From the NCBI GenBank assembly GCA_964468045.1, contig CAYXTO010000004.1:62001-126000 (forward strand): 64,000 bases of DNA. Direction: 5' to 3'. The position numbers and the translations under genes are program-made. Shown here piece by piece: positions 15,071-23,361 of this stretch. A model generated the notes under the pieces. That model ran no database searches. It saw only the letters and a program-made list of their open reading frames with translations, and was not told the DNA's origin. Source of the DNA: JAWKXU01 sp964468045 (GTDB taxonomy: Bacteria; Pseudomonadota; Alphaproteobacteria; Sphingomonadales; Sphingomonadaceae). Position 1 is the stretch's first letter. Each line of letters opens with the position of its first letter.

Positions 15071-17434
15071 ATGGCCGAGTCGAAACATGGCGTTCATTCC
15101 GGTGCCCACAGTTGTTGTGGTGACCATGGCGAGCATTCCGCCGGACTGGTGGTCGACCCGGTTTGCGGCATGACGGTCGATCCCGAAAAAACCGCGCATC
15201 ACGCGACCTGTGCTGGTCACGACTATCATTTTTGCAGCGCCGGCTGCCGCGAGAAGTTCATTGCGGACCCGGATGCGCATCTCAACAAGTCCGCCGTCGA
15301 ACCCCTTGATGCGCCGGAAGGCACGATCTGGACCTGTCCGATGCACCCCGAGATCCGACAGGATCATCCCGGCGCCTGCCCGATCTGCGGCATGGGGCTT
15401 GAGCCGGAAATGGTCAGCGCCGATACCGGACCCAGCGCCGAGCTGCTCGACATGACGCGGCGCTTCTGGATTGGCCTTGCGCTGGCTCTCCCGGTCTTCA
15501 TCCTTGAAATGGGCGGGCATCTCTTCCCGACGCTGCATCATCTCGTGCCCATGAAGGTGTCGATTTGGATCCAGTTCGCGCTGGCGACGCCGGTCGTGCT
15601 GTGGGCGGGCTGGCCCTTTTTCGAGCGCGGCTGGGCATCGCTGAAAACACGCAACCTCAACATGTTCACGCTGATCGCGATGGGGACCGGCGTCGCATGG
15701 GCTTATAGCGTCGTCGCGACGCTGGCGCCCGACATCTTCCCCGATGCCTTCCGTGCCGCCGACGGGACGGTGGCCGTTTATTTCGAGGCGGCGGCCGTCA
15801 TCACCGTGCTGGTGCTGCTGGGGCAGGTGCTGGAACTACGCGCCCGCGAACGCACGTCGGGTGCGATCAGGGCATTGCTCAATCTCGCCCCGAAAACCGC
15901 GCGGCGCATCGCCGACAACGGCAGCGAAGCGGAAATCCCGCTGGAGGATGTGGCGGTGGGCGCCCGGCTGCGGGTGCGGCCGGGCGAAAAGGTGCCCGTC
16001 GATGGCGTGGTCGAGGAAGGGCGATCCGCGCTCGATGAATCGATGGTCACGGGCGAATCCATGCCCGTCACCAAGTCGGATGGCGACACGGTGATTGGTG
16101 GCACGATGAACCAGAGCGGCGCTCTGGTCATCCGCGCCGACAAGGTCGGGCGCGACACCATGCTGGCGCGCATCGTCCAGATGGTCGCCGAAGCCCAGCG
16201 CTCGCGCGCGCCGATCCAGCGCATGGCCGATCAGGTCGCCGGCTGGTTCGTGCCGGTTGTTATGGGGGTTGCTGTCTTTTCCTTCATAATCTGGGGCGTC
16301 TGGGGACCGGAGCCGCGCTTTGCCCATGGGCTGATCGCGGCGGTATCGGTGCTGATCATCGCCTGTCCCTGCGCATTGGGCTTGGCGACGCCGATGTCGA
16401 TCATGGTCGGCGTCGGGCGCGGCGCGGGGCTTGGCGTGCTGATTAAGAATGCCGAAGCGCTGGAGCATATGGAGAAGGTCGACACGCTGGTTGTCGACAA
16501 GACCGGCACCCTGACCGAAGGCAAGCCCGCCGTCACCCGGATCATCGCGGCGGAGGGCTTTGCGGACAGCGAATTGCTGCGGATCGCTGCCGGGGTCGAA
16601 CGCGCGTCGGAGCATCCGCTGGCGCTGGCGATCGTTGACGCGGCGGCCGGACGGAACATCGAAATCCCGTCTGTGAGCGATTTCGATTCGCCCACCGGCA
16701 AGGGCGCGCTGGGCACGGTCGAGGGCCGACGCGTCACGCTCGGCAATGCGCGCTTCCTGGCGGAAGCGGGGATCGATACCGCGCCGCTTGCCGCCGAAGC
16801 CAACGCGCTTCGCGGCGATGGCGCGACCGCGATCTTCATGGGATTGGACGACAGAGCAGTAGGCATCTTCGCCATCGCCGATCCGATCAAGCCGACGACG
16901 TCCGAGGCGCTGGCCGCGCTGCGCGCCGACGGCATCAAGGTGGTGATGCTGACCGGCGACAACCGCACGACGGCCGAAGCGGTCGCGCGCCAGCTCGGCA
17001 TCGATGCGGTGGAAGCTGATGTACTGCCTGACCAGAAGGCGGAGGTCGTCGCGCGACTCAAGCAGGAAGGGCGCGTCGTCGCCATGGCGGGCGACGGGGT
17101 CAACGATGCCCCGGCGCTGGCGGCGGCGGATGTCGGCATCGCGATGGGGCACGGCACCGACGTCGCCATGGAAAGCGCGGGCGTGACTTTGCTCAAGGAC
17201 GACCTCAACGGTATCGTCCGCGCCCGCCAGCTCAGTGAGGCGACGATGTCCAATATCCGGCAGAACCTGTTCTTCGCCTTCGTCTACAACGCGGCGGGCG
17301 TGCCGATCGCGGCCGGATTGCTCTATCCGGTCTTCGGTATCCTGCTTTCGCCGATGATCGCGGCGGCGGCGATGGCCTTGTCGTCGGTGAGCGTCGTCGC
17401 CAATGCGCTGCGTCTCAACCGGGTGAAGCTGTGA
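15071..17434 (+). CDS. copper-translocating P-type ATPase
   Basis: A 787-residue P1B-type ATPase exporting copper from the cytoplasm. Start ATG 15071 follows GAAGGAGACGGTTG, a strong SD, ruling out the longer frame from 15008. In place of the common CxxC HMA domain it has a His/Cys-rich leader, a YHS domain (VVDPVCGMTVDP, about residue 27) and a heavy-metal-binding domain (IWTCPMHPEIRQDHPGACP, about residue 91). Core motifs are TGES, CPC in the transport helix (IACPCALGLATP), DKTGTLTEGKP (phosphorylated Asp), SEHPLA and GDGVNDAPAL. Its stop overlaps the cueR start (GTGA), making a two-gene operon. Confidence 0.95.
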   Translation: MAESKHGVHSGAHSCCGDHGEHSAGLVVDPVCGMTVDPEKTAHHATCAGHDYHFCSAGCREKFIADPDAHLNKSAVEPLDAPEGTIWTCPMHPEIRQDHPGACPICGMGLEPEMVSADTGPSAELLDMTRRFWIGLALALPVFILEMGGHLFPTLHHLVPMKVSIWIQFALATPVVLWAGWPFFERGWASLKTRNLNMFTLIAMGTGVAWAYSVVATLAPDIFPDAFRAADGTVAVYFEAAAVITVLVLLGQVLELRARERTSGAIRALLNLAPKTARRIADNGSEAEIPLEDVAVGARLRVRPGEKVPVDGVVEEGRSALDESMVTGESMPVTKSDGDTVIGGTMNQSGALVIRADKVGRDTMLARIVQMVAEAQRSRAPIQRMADQVAGWFVPVVMGVAVFSFIIWGVWGPEPRFAHGLIAAVSVLIIACPCALGLATPMSIMVGVGRGAGLGVLIKNAEALEHMEKVDTLVVDKTGTLTEGKPAVTRIIAAEGFADSELLRIAAGVERASEHPLALAIVDAAAGRNIEIPSVSDFDSPTGKGALGTVEGRRVTLGNARFLAEAGIDTAPLAAEANALRGDGATAIFMGLDDRAVGIFAIADPIKPTTSEALAALRADGIKVVMLTGDNRTTAEAVARQLGIDAVEADVLPDQKAEVVARLKQEGRVVAMAGDGVNDAPALAAADVGIAMGHGTDVAMESAGVTLLKDDLNGIVRARQLSEATMSNIRQNLFFAFVYNAAGVPIAAGLLYPVFGILLSPMIAAAAMALSSVSVVANALRLNRVKL

Positions 17435-17889
17435 ATATCGGCGCAGCCTCGCAGGCGAGCGGCGTCTCGCAGCGGATGATCCGCCATTATGAGAAAATCG
17501 GCCTGATCCCGGCGCCGCCGCGCCGGGACAGCGGTTATCGCGATTACGGGGATGCCGATGTCCACCGCCTACGTTTCATCGCCAATGCCCGCGATCTCGG
17601 CTTTCCGATCGAGGATATCCGCGACCTTCTCGGTCTGTGGAGCAACAGCCGGCGCGCCAGCGCCGAAGTAAAGGCCCTCGCCATTGCCCGCGCCGAAGAA
17701 TTCGGCCGTAAGGCAGAGGCACTCCAGGCCTTGCGCCGGACGCTGCTTGAGCTGGCCGAACGCTGTCACGGCGACGACCGCCCGGACTGTCCGATCATCG
17801 AGCGCATGTCCGGCGGGTTGCGGAGAGGTTCGAACGCCTCGTCGGTTTCACAACCTATCCCTTGTACTCCCACCACTCGGGCCACCTGA
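17431..17889 (+). CDS. cueR: CueR-type MerR copper regulator with altered C-terminus
   Basis: A MerR-family regulator starting at GTG 17431, inside the ATPase stop. Residues 1-70 form the winged HTH (IGAASQASGVSQRMIRHYEK, then GLIPAPPRRDSGYRDYGD). A dimerisation helix follows, then the metal-loop cysteines in CHGDDRPDCP (about residues 112-121), as in CueR. The family usually ends some 10 residues later. Here the frame continues with GLRRGSNASSVSQPIPCTPT, which matches nothing I know and overlaps the 3' end of the opposing DUF5681 gene. The native tail was therefore probably replaced when the neighbouring cassette inserted. The sensor core is intact and probably works. Confidence 0.86.
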   Translation: MNIGAASQASGVSQRMIRHYEKIGLIPAPPRRDSGYRDYGDADVHRLRFIANARDLGFPIEDIRDLLGLWSNSRRASAEVKALAIARAEEFGRKAEALQALRRTLLELAERCHGDDRPDCPIIERMSGGLRRGSNASSVSQPIPCTPTTRAT

Positions 17890-18412
17890 CCTTCCACGGC
17901 GTGCGGGTAGATTTCCACACGATCTTTTGTTCGGCGATGGTCAGTTGATGGTCGAGCCGCTCGAGCGCGGCTTCGACCAGCCATGGCTCAAGCGCGAGCC
18001 GCGCGGTCTCGCGATAGGGGTCGAGCAGCACCGCGGCGCGCAGCGCCTTGAGCCCGGTATTTACCGAGCCGACCGATACCAGTTGCAACACGATGGTTCT
18101 GATCCCCTCGCTGTCAGGGGTGCTACGGCGGGCGCGGGCCTCTCCGATCGCTACCATTGCCGCACGTGCAGCAGCACTGTCGCCCTCAAGACCCCGGCGC
18201 GTAACGTGAAGCAGGAAGGCCTCGGCCGCAGTCATTTGCCGGCTTGATCCGTCCTCGCGCACGGTGACCTTCTGTCCCAGGACAGTCTCGTAGGGCGCCA
18301 TGCGCCTGCTGCCCTTGGGCCGCCCCTTCGGATTGCCCGACTGGCCCTTGCGGAACCGCGTCGCGGCAGGTGGACGTGCCCGCCCGACCCTGTCAGTCCC
18401 GCTCACGGCCAC
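17855..18412 (-). CDS. DUF5681 protein (copy b)
   Basis: A 185-residue protein with the DUF5681 signature near the N-terminus: TRFRKGQSGNPKGRPKGSRR (about residues 18-37). A mostly helical body ends KVRWPEWWEYKG. DUF5681 proteins are common in alphaproteobacterial prophage-like and mobile segments and have no proven function. The basic KGQSGNPKGRP stretch suggests nucleic-acid binding. The gene overlaps the upstream DUF5681 gene by 10 bp and is the last of three tightly packed leftward genes. Its 3' end overlaps the extended tail of cueR, marking the cassette border. Confidence 0.82.
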   Translation of the reverse strand: MAVSGTDRVGRARPPAATRFRKGQSGNPKGRPKGSRRMAPYETVLGQKVTVREDGSSRQMTAAEAFLLHVTRRGLEGDSAAARAAMVAIGEARARRSTPDSEGIRTIVLQLVSVGSVNTGLKALRAAVLLDPYRETARLALEPWLVEAALERLDHQLTIAEQKIVWKSTRTPWKVRWPEWWEYKG

Positions 18413-18930
18413 TCCACTTCGTCCGGGTTTCGGGTCTGACGGCGGATCTCGGCGATGTCCCTCTCGGGGATCTCGCGCCTGCGCGCCCGCCTGAGGCCCA
18501 ACCGGATCACCCAGGGCTCAAGCTCGAGCCTGACCTGATCATCAAGTTCGGGTGCCATTGGCGGTTCATCCTGGCTGGCTATGCCGAGCAACAGCAAGGC
18601 CTCGTCCGCTGTCCGTCCTTCATAACCCCGCTTTATCTCCACAAGCCCGGGCTTCGCCTGGGACCTGGCGGCCAGCCACGTCTCGCGCCGGGCGATCATC
18701 TTGAGTACTTCGCGCCGGGCCGCGCGGTTTCCTGCCAGCGCATCCTGGTAAGTGCGCAGCTGGAGCGCCTCCTCGACCGTCAACTCGCGCTCGCCCCCGT
18801 TCTGCGTCACGCTCAGCGTCTTCTCGAAGATCACGTCGAACGCCGAGACCGGAGGCGGCTGCTTGCGGGGACGCCCCTTCGGATTGCCCGACTGGCCCTT
18901 GCGGAACCTCGTATCGCCACCCCGGCTCAC
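18403..18930 (-). CDS. DUF5681 protein (copy a)
   Basis: About 175 residues, starting at GTG 18930, which overlaps the methyltransferase stop (GTGA). That fixes the start within a much longer open frame whose upstream part is methyltransferase antisense-frame noise. The N-terminus carries TRFRKGQSGNPKGRPRKQPP, almost the same motif as copy b. The rest differs (VEEALQLRTYQDALAGNRAA, then MIARRETWLAARSQ and an LELEPWVIRLGL tail also echoed in copy b as LALEPWLVEAAL). The two are ancient paralogues kept side by side. Function is unknown; translational coupling to the methyltransferase suggests they act together. Confidence 0.8.
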   Translation of the reverse strand: MSRGGDTRFRKGQSGNPKGRPRKQPPPVSAFDVIFEKTLSVTQNGGERELTVEEALQLRTYQDALAGNRAARREVLKMIARRETWLAARSQAKPGLVEIKRGYEGRTADEALLLLGIASQDEPPMAPELDDQVRLELEPWVIRLGLRRARRREIPERDIAEIRRQTRNPDEVEWP

Positions 18931-20228
18931 TGGTCGCCATCTCCCGCGCGATGCACAAGCTGAGCTGTCCTGCCAGTGAGGTTCTCCCAGCGCTCGATGG
19001 CAACGTCCACATAGGCAGGATCTATGTCGATCCCACGGAACCGTCGGCCCACGCGCTCGGCGGCGATCAGGCTGGTGCCCGAGCCGAGGAAGATGTCGAG
19101 CACGAACTCGCCCTGCCGCGTCACGTCGCATAGAGCGTCTGCCACCATGCCAACCGGCTTCACCGTCGGATGCAGCTCGAGATCCTGCCTGCGACTGCCC
19201 TGCAACGAGTTGACCGAGGCATAATCCCACACATTCGTGCGATTGCGGCCATGTCGGCCAAGCTCGACCGTGTTGGTATGGGACGCCCCCGGCACCCGGT
19301 AGACGAACACCATCTCGTGCTTCGAGCGGTAGAGCGAGCCCATGCCGGCATTGCTCTTGTTCCACACGCAGATGTTGAGCAACTCGTCATAGATCGGCCC
19401 GGTCGCGGCACTCACATCCTCCATGTGCCGCCAGTCCATGCACACGAAGTGCACCGCACCCGGTCGCGAGACCTGCGCGCAGGCGCCGAGAGTATCGGCC
19501 AGGAAGCTGCGGAAGGCCGATGTGGTCATCTCGCCCGAAGCCATGGCGAACTCGCGGTGGCGCCCCCTGGCATTGACGTGGCCATTGATCTTCACATTGT
19601 AGGGCGGATCGAGGAACGCGGCATCGATCGCCACGCCTTCACCTACGACCTTGCGCAGGAACGCGCTGTCCCGGCCATCACCGCAGCCGATGCGATGCTC
19701 CCCCAACTGCCAGATGTCACCAGGTTGCGTGCGCGGCGTCTTCGGCACCGCCGGAATGACCTCGTCCGCAGGATCGGGGCTGTCCTGGAGGATCACATCG
19801 ATCTCGCCGCTGGCAAAGCCGGTCAACGCAAGATCGATGTCGATATCCGGCAGCGACAACTCGCCGAGTTCGAGCTTGAGGATCTCGCTATCCCAACCGG
19901 CATTGAGCGCGATCTTGTTGTCGGCGAGCCGCAGCGCGCGCTTCTGTGCCTCGCTGAGCCCGGCCAACTCGATCACCGGCACTTGCGCCAGGCCCAGCTC
20001 CTTTGCTGCGAGCAGCCGGCCATGCCCGGCGATGAGCTTTCGCTCGGGATCAGCCAGGATCGGATTGGTGAACCCGAAGGCACGGATCGAGGCGATGATC
20101 TGCGCGACCTGCTTCTTCGGGTGCGTGCGCGCATTGCGCGGGTCGGGGACGAGGCTGGCGGTCGGCCGATACACGACCGTCAGCGGGCGATCGGCAGCAT
20201 CGGCTGCCAGCTCGGGAGGGCTGACCAT
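18927..20228 (-). CDS. ParB-domain / beta-class DNA methyltransferase fusion
   Basis: 433 residues in two parts. Residues ~20-110 are a ParB/sulfiredoxin-like N-domain (VPDPRNARTHPKKQVAQI, then KLIAGHGRLLAAKELGL). Residues ~175-420 are an N6-adenine or N4-cytosine methyltransferase. Catalytic motif IV DPPY (207-210) precedes the AdoMet-binding motif FLGSGT (380-385), the beta-class order, and HPTVKP (353-358) is present. This ParB-plus-methyltransferase form is frequent in phages and mobile elements. No cognate restriction enzyme is nearby, so it is an orphan, protective or regulatory methylase. It heads the leftward arm of the cassette, facing DUF3489-DUF2924-recombinase. Confidence 0.93.
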   Translation of the reverse strand: MVSPPELAADAADRPLTVVYRPTASLVPDPRNARTHPKKQVAQIIASIRAFGFTNPILADPERKLIAGHGRLLAAKELGLAQVPVIELAGLSEAQKRALRLADNKIALNAGWDSEILKLELGELSLPDIDIDLALTGFASGEIDVILQDSPDPADEVIPAVPKTPRTQPGDIWQLGEHRIGCGDGRDSAFLRKVVGEGVAIDAAFLDPPYNVKINGHVNARGRHREFAMASGEMTTSAFRSFLADTLGACAQVSRPGAVHFVCMDWRHMEDVSAATGPIYDELLNICVWNKSNAGMGSLYRSKHEMVFVYRVPGASHTNTVELGRHGRNRTNVWDYASVNSLQGSRRQDLELHPTVKPVGMVADALCDVTRQGEFVLDIFLGSGTSLIAAERVGRRFRGIDIDPAYVDVAIERWENLTGRTAQLVHRAGDGDQ

Positions 20229-20232
20229 GGCG

Positions 20233-20253
20233 AGAACAATACAGGAATGTTCT
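20233..20253. promoter_or_regulatory. AGAACA-N9-TGTTCT dyad in the cassette's divergent promoter
   Basis: A perfect 6-bp-arm inverted repeat directly upstream of the methyltransferase start (20228), within the 193-bp region that separates the two arms of the cassette. It is well placed as an operator. The spacing does not fit the usual alphaproteobacterial LexA box (GTTC-N7-GTTC). The rest of 20254-20421 is GC-rich with no clear element except GAAGGAGAA before the next ATG. Confidence 0.45.
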
Positions 20254-20421
20254 TCTTATGACCACACAGCCTCCCTGCTTTTTCCGGGGATTACGCGGAG
20301 CGGACCAGATTGGAGTGGACTGTGCCCGCACGCCGAGCATTGCTGTGTCCTGCCCGGCACGCCGGGCTCGAGGTGGTAGCGGCGCGAGGATTGTCCTCGC
20401 CTCGCACGAAGGAGAACCACC

Positions 20422-20727
20422 ATGACGACAGACATCAACTCCGCCACGCGCCAGCGCCGCATGGCCCGTCCGAAGCAGGATGCGGCCACCGTCTCTGCCC
20501 CCGTCGCCCCTCCTGCGCCCACGGCGAAGGCCCCGTCGAAGCTCGACCAGCTTGAGGCCCTGCTGTGCAGCGACGCCGGCGCCAGCATCGCCGACATGAT
20601 GGCCGCAACCGGCTGGCAGCAGCATTCGGTACGCGGCGCGATGGCCGGGGTGCTGAAGAAGCGCGGCCTTGTCATTACGTCCGGGAAGACCGACGGCCTG
20701 CGCCGTTACCGCGCGGTGCGCGTATGA
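20422..20727 (+). CDS. DUF3489 protein
   Basis: A 101-residue protein. A disordered Ala/Pro-rich N-terminal third is followed by a winged-HTH-like domain (LDQLEALLCSDAGASIADMM, then WQQHSVRGAMAGVLKKRGL, about residues 39-90) typical of DUF3489. The family is nearly always found beside DUF2924 and a large serine recombinase, as here. DNA binding is likely from the fold. It may be a recombination directionality factor or a repressor, but neither is proven. Its SD is AAGGAGAA, and its stop overlaps the next start (ATGA). Confidence 0.82.
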   Translation: MTTDINSATRQRRMARPKQDAATVSAPVAPPAPTAKAPSKLDQLEALLCSDAGASIADMMAATGWQQHSVRGAMAGVLKKRGLVITSGKTDGLRRYRAVRV

Positions 20728-21146
20728 ACAGCAGCGATCTTGCCGCCACTGTCACGGACATCGAAGCGATGGACCTCGAGAGTCTCCGCAATCTCTGGGC
20801 GCGCCACTACGGCGCGCCTCCTGCGCTGCGCTCGGTGCCGATCCTGCGCCTGCTGCTCGCCTGGCGGCTGCAGGCCGACCATCACAGCGGCCTCGACCAG
20901 GAGACCCGCCGCATGTTGGGGCGTAATGGGCCGGTCAGGGCCGAGGGGCTGGATCTGGGCATCGGCGCGCGCCTGACCCGGCGCTGGCAGGGCCGCGAGG
21001 TCGAGGTCGTCGTCGCGGAAGGAGGCTTTCGCTGGGAGGACCGGATCTATCCCAGTCTCTCGGCCGCCGCCACTGCCATTGCCGGCAGCAAGTGGAACGG
21101 TCCGCGGTTCTTCGGCCTCAGGGAGCGCAAGGGTAATACAACATGA
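20724..21146 (+). CDS. DUF2924 protein
   Basis: A 140-residue protein of the DUF2924 family. It has LESLRNLWARHYGAPPALRS and RLLLAWRLQAD in the N-terminal half. The second half has LTRRWQGREVEVVVAEGGFRW and SAAATAIAGSKWNGPRFFGL, the usual family ending. Start ATG 20724 overlaps the DUF3489 stop, and its own stop overlaps the recombinase start, so the three are translated as a unit. Its job is unknown. Constant linkage to the recombinase suggests an accessory role in excision or integration. Confidence 0.87.
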   Translation: MNSSDLAATVTDIEAMDLESLRNLWARHYGAPPALRSVPILRLLLAWRLQADHHSGLDQETRRMLGRNGPVRAEGLDLGIGARLTRRWQGREVEVVVAEGGFRWEDRIYPSLSAAATAIAGSKWNGPRFFGLRERKGNTT

Positions 21147-22720
21147 CGGACGCTGCGCCCCGGCGCCGGCTGCGCTGCGCGATCTACACCCGCAAGAGTT
21201 CGGACGAGGGTCTCGACCAGGCCTTCAACAGCCTCGATGCCCAGCGCGAGGCTGGCGAGGCCTACATCAGGAGCCAGGCCAGCGAGGGATGGCGCGCGAT
21301 TCCCACCCGCTACGATGATGGCGGCTATTCGGGCGGCACGATGGAACGCCCCGCACTGCAGCGCCTGCTCGCCGATGTCGATGCCGGGCAGATCGATGTA
21401 ATCATCGTCTACAAGATCGACCGGCTCACCCGCAGCCTGGCCGACTTCGCCCGCATCGTCGAGACGTTCGACACACACGCCACCAGCTTCGTCAGCGTGA
21501 CCCAGGCATTCAACACCACCTCTTCGATGGGCCGCCTGACATTGAACGTGCTGCTCTCCTTCGCCCAGTTCGAGCGCGAGGTGACCGGCGAGCGCATCCG
21601 CGACAAGATCGCTGCCTCCAAGGCCAAAGGTATGTGGATGGGCGGCGTTCCGTCGCTTGGCTACGATCTGCCGTTGCCCGGCAGCCGGACGCTGCAGGTG
21701 AACGAGGCTGAAGCCGCACAGGTCCGGCGCATCTTCACCCGCTATCTCGATCTGGGTTCAGTCCACCGTCTGCAGCAGGAACTGGCTGAAGCAGGGATCG
21801 TCTCGAAGCGACGCACCACCGCGCAGGGCAAGGTGGTCGGCGGCGTGGTTCTGAGCCGCGGTGCGCTGTTCCACATGCTGAAGAACCGGCTCTACCTCGG
21901 CGAGATCCCGCACAAGGACCGCTGCTATCCCGGCGAGCATACCGCCATCATCGAGCCTGCGCTGTTCGATGCCGTTCAGGCAAGGCTTGCGGCTGCGCGC
22001 CGTCCGGCAACTGGTGAGCGCAAGGTGGCCGGCGCCCTGCTGACCGGACGCATCGTCGATGCTACCGGTGAGGTGATGTCGCCGGCCTTCTCTTATGGTC
22101 GCGGCGGCCGGGTCTATCGCTACTACGTATCGGCCTCGCTGCAGCAGGGCAGGCAAGCCGACAAGGACGGCGTGTTGCGGCGCATAGCGGCAAGGACCGC
22201 CGAAAGCATCGTCACTGCAGCGCTCGGACGGCTGCTGCCGGACCATCCCGATGCCCTGGGCGAGTTGCGCCGCGTTCAGGTCGGCCGTGAGCAATTGCGG
22301 CTGACCTTGCCCGCCACCACCGCGCGCCTTGCCCAGCCCCGCCTGGCTGAAGGCGAGGCTCTGCTGGCGAGCGACAAAGAGGCCGCCACGCTCGTCGTCC
22401 CTGTCCATCTGCCGCAGCGCGGCGGCACCACGCAGGTCGTGGCCGGCACTCCCGGAGAGGCCCGGCCCGATCCGGTGCTGATTGCCGCCCTGCGCAAGGC
22501 GCATCGCATGCTGACCTGGTCCGGCGCGCTGCCCTCGCTCGAGACCGCTCCCGTCTCCGCTTACACCCGCAAGGTCATGCGCCTGGCCCTGCTCGCGCCC
22601 GACATCCAGCAGCGCATCCTCGCCGGGCGTCAGGACCCGCGCTTCAATCTCGCATTCTTTATGAGCTGCGAAATCCCGCTCGACTGGAACGCCCAGCGCC
22701 GCCTGCTGGGCGGCGGATAG
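21143..22720 (+). CDS. large serine recombinase
   Basis: A 525-residue site-specific recombinase. The N-terminal resolvase domain (about 10-150) has the catalytic serine in IYTRKSSDEG. The family segments DGGYSGGTMERPALQRLL, VYKIDRLTRSLADF and FAQFEREVTGERIRDKIAAS follow in order. A recombinase domain (about 170-290) contains KRRTTAQGKVVGG, then MLKNRLYLGEIPHK. The C-terminal part lacks an obvious Cys zinc ribbon. Length and layout fit an intact enzyme able to move the cassette. Immediately downstream lie the CCTGTTA repeats, which are candidate binding or attachment sequences. Confidence 0.95.
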   Translation: MTDAAPRRRLRCAIYTRKSSDEGLDQAFNSLDAQREAGEAYIRSQASEGWRAIPTRYDDGGYSGGTMERPALQRLLADVDAGQIDVIIVYKIDRLTRSLADFARIVETFDTHATSFVSVTQAFNTTSSMGRLTLNVLLSFAQFEREVTGERIRDKIAASKAKGMWMGGVPSLGYDLPLPGSRTLQVNEAEAAQVRRIFTRYLDLGSVHRLQQELAEAGIVSKRRTTAQGKVVGGVVLSRGALFHMLKNRLYLGEIPHKDRCYPGEHTAIIEPALFDAVQARLAAARRPATGERKVAGALLTGRIVDATGEVMSPAFSYGRGGRVYRYYVSASLQQGRQADKDGVLRRIAARTAESIVTAALGRLLPDHPDALGELRRVQVGREQLRLTLPATTARLAQPRLAEGEALLASDKEAATLVVPVHLPQRGGTTQVVAGTPGEARPDPVLIAALRKAHRMLTWSGALPSLETAPVSAYTRKVMRLALLAPDIQQRILAGRQDPRFNLAFFMSCEIPLDWNAQRRLLGGG

Positions 22721-22725
22721 CTTTC

Positions 22726-22927
22726 CCTGTTAATCAGGAAAAATAGCCTGTTACGCGCAGTTAAATCGCCTGTTACGGCCCATAAAATACCCTGTTATCG
22801 CGATTAACAGGAAAGTGGTTTTTTGCCACTCAAGCCACGGTAATTACCGGATAATCTCATCACTCATCCGTGAAAATCCCTGAATCCAGCCTGAAACTGG
22901 CCTGCATTTTTGTATTTTTCCCTGTTA
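22726..22927. repeat. iteron-like CCTGTTA array with a 21-bp palindrome
   Basis: CCTGTTA occurs on the + strand at 22726, 22747, 22769 and 22791, with steps of 21, 22 and 22 bp, about two helical turns each. A further copy is at 22921. The fourth copy is also the left arm of CCTGTTA-TCGCGAT-TAACAGG (22791-22811), a near-perfect palindrome. A separate 12-bp palindrome, CGGTAATTACCG, is at 22838-22849, and a GTGG-TTTTTTG-CCAC hairpin at 22815-22829. The array starts 5 bp after the recombinase stop. No gene is seen from 22721 to 23113. Confidence 0.75.
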
Positions 22928-23113
22928 ATCGACCCAAAACAGGCAAACCGCACCGATGCCGATCCGCGCGGAGACTTCGCGCTCACGCCCGCCGATATCT
23001 CCCCGGAGACGACCGCCAATACACTGCGCTGTTACGGATTACCCCGCGCAAAGCCCCACACGCCGCCAGCTTGCGCAGGCCTGCTGCTTATGGAGACCGG
23101 TGCTGGGACTGCG

Positions 23114-23203
23114 TGGCGGAGAGGGAGGGATTCGAACCCTCGATACAGTTGCCCGTATGCCGCATTTCGAGTGCGGTGCTTTCGACCACTCAGCCACCTC
23201 TCC
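23114..23203 (-). tRNA. tRNA-Ser (CGA)
   Basis: A complete 90-nt tRNA including an encoded CCA, read leftward: GGAGAGG acceptor, TGGCTGAGTGGTCGAAAGCA D-arm region, anticodon stem CCGCA with loop CTCGAAA (anticodon CGA), the long serine variable arm, T-arm with GGTTCGAATCC, and the CCCTCTCCGCCA 3' end. It marks the return to core genome about 170 bp after the last CCTGTTA repeat. Confidence 0.95.
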
Positions 23204-23361
23204 GCAGGGGTGCAGCCTGCGCGCGACAAGGCGCACGGTCGGTTTGGAACGGCGCGGTTAGCCGATGCCAGATGGCTTGCCAAGACCCTATCGCACAAGG
23301 CTGGGGATGTTCGGAAACAGCATCTTGTTTCGCACATGCAACATCCTATATCCGTGCCTGT

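Noticed and set aside
20233..20253. LexA/SOS box before the methyltransferase
   Set aside because: Alphaproteobacterial LexA sites are direct repeats GTTC-N7-GTTC. This is an inverted repeat AGAACA-N9-TGTTCT, so I list it only as an unassigned dyad.
23114..23203. tRNA-Ser as the attachment site of the accessory region
   Set aside because: No duplicated tRNA 3' end is seen at the other end of the region, and large serine recombinases usually do not target tRNA genes.
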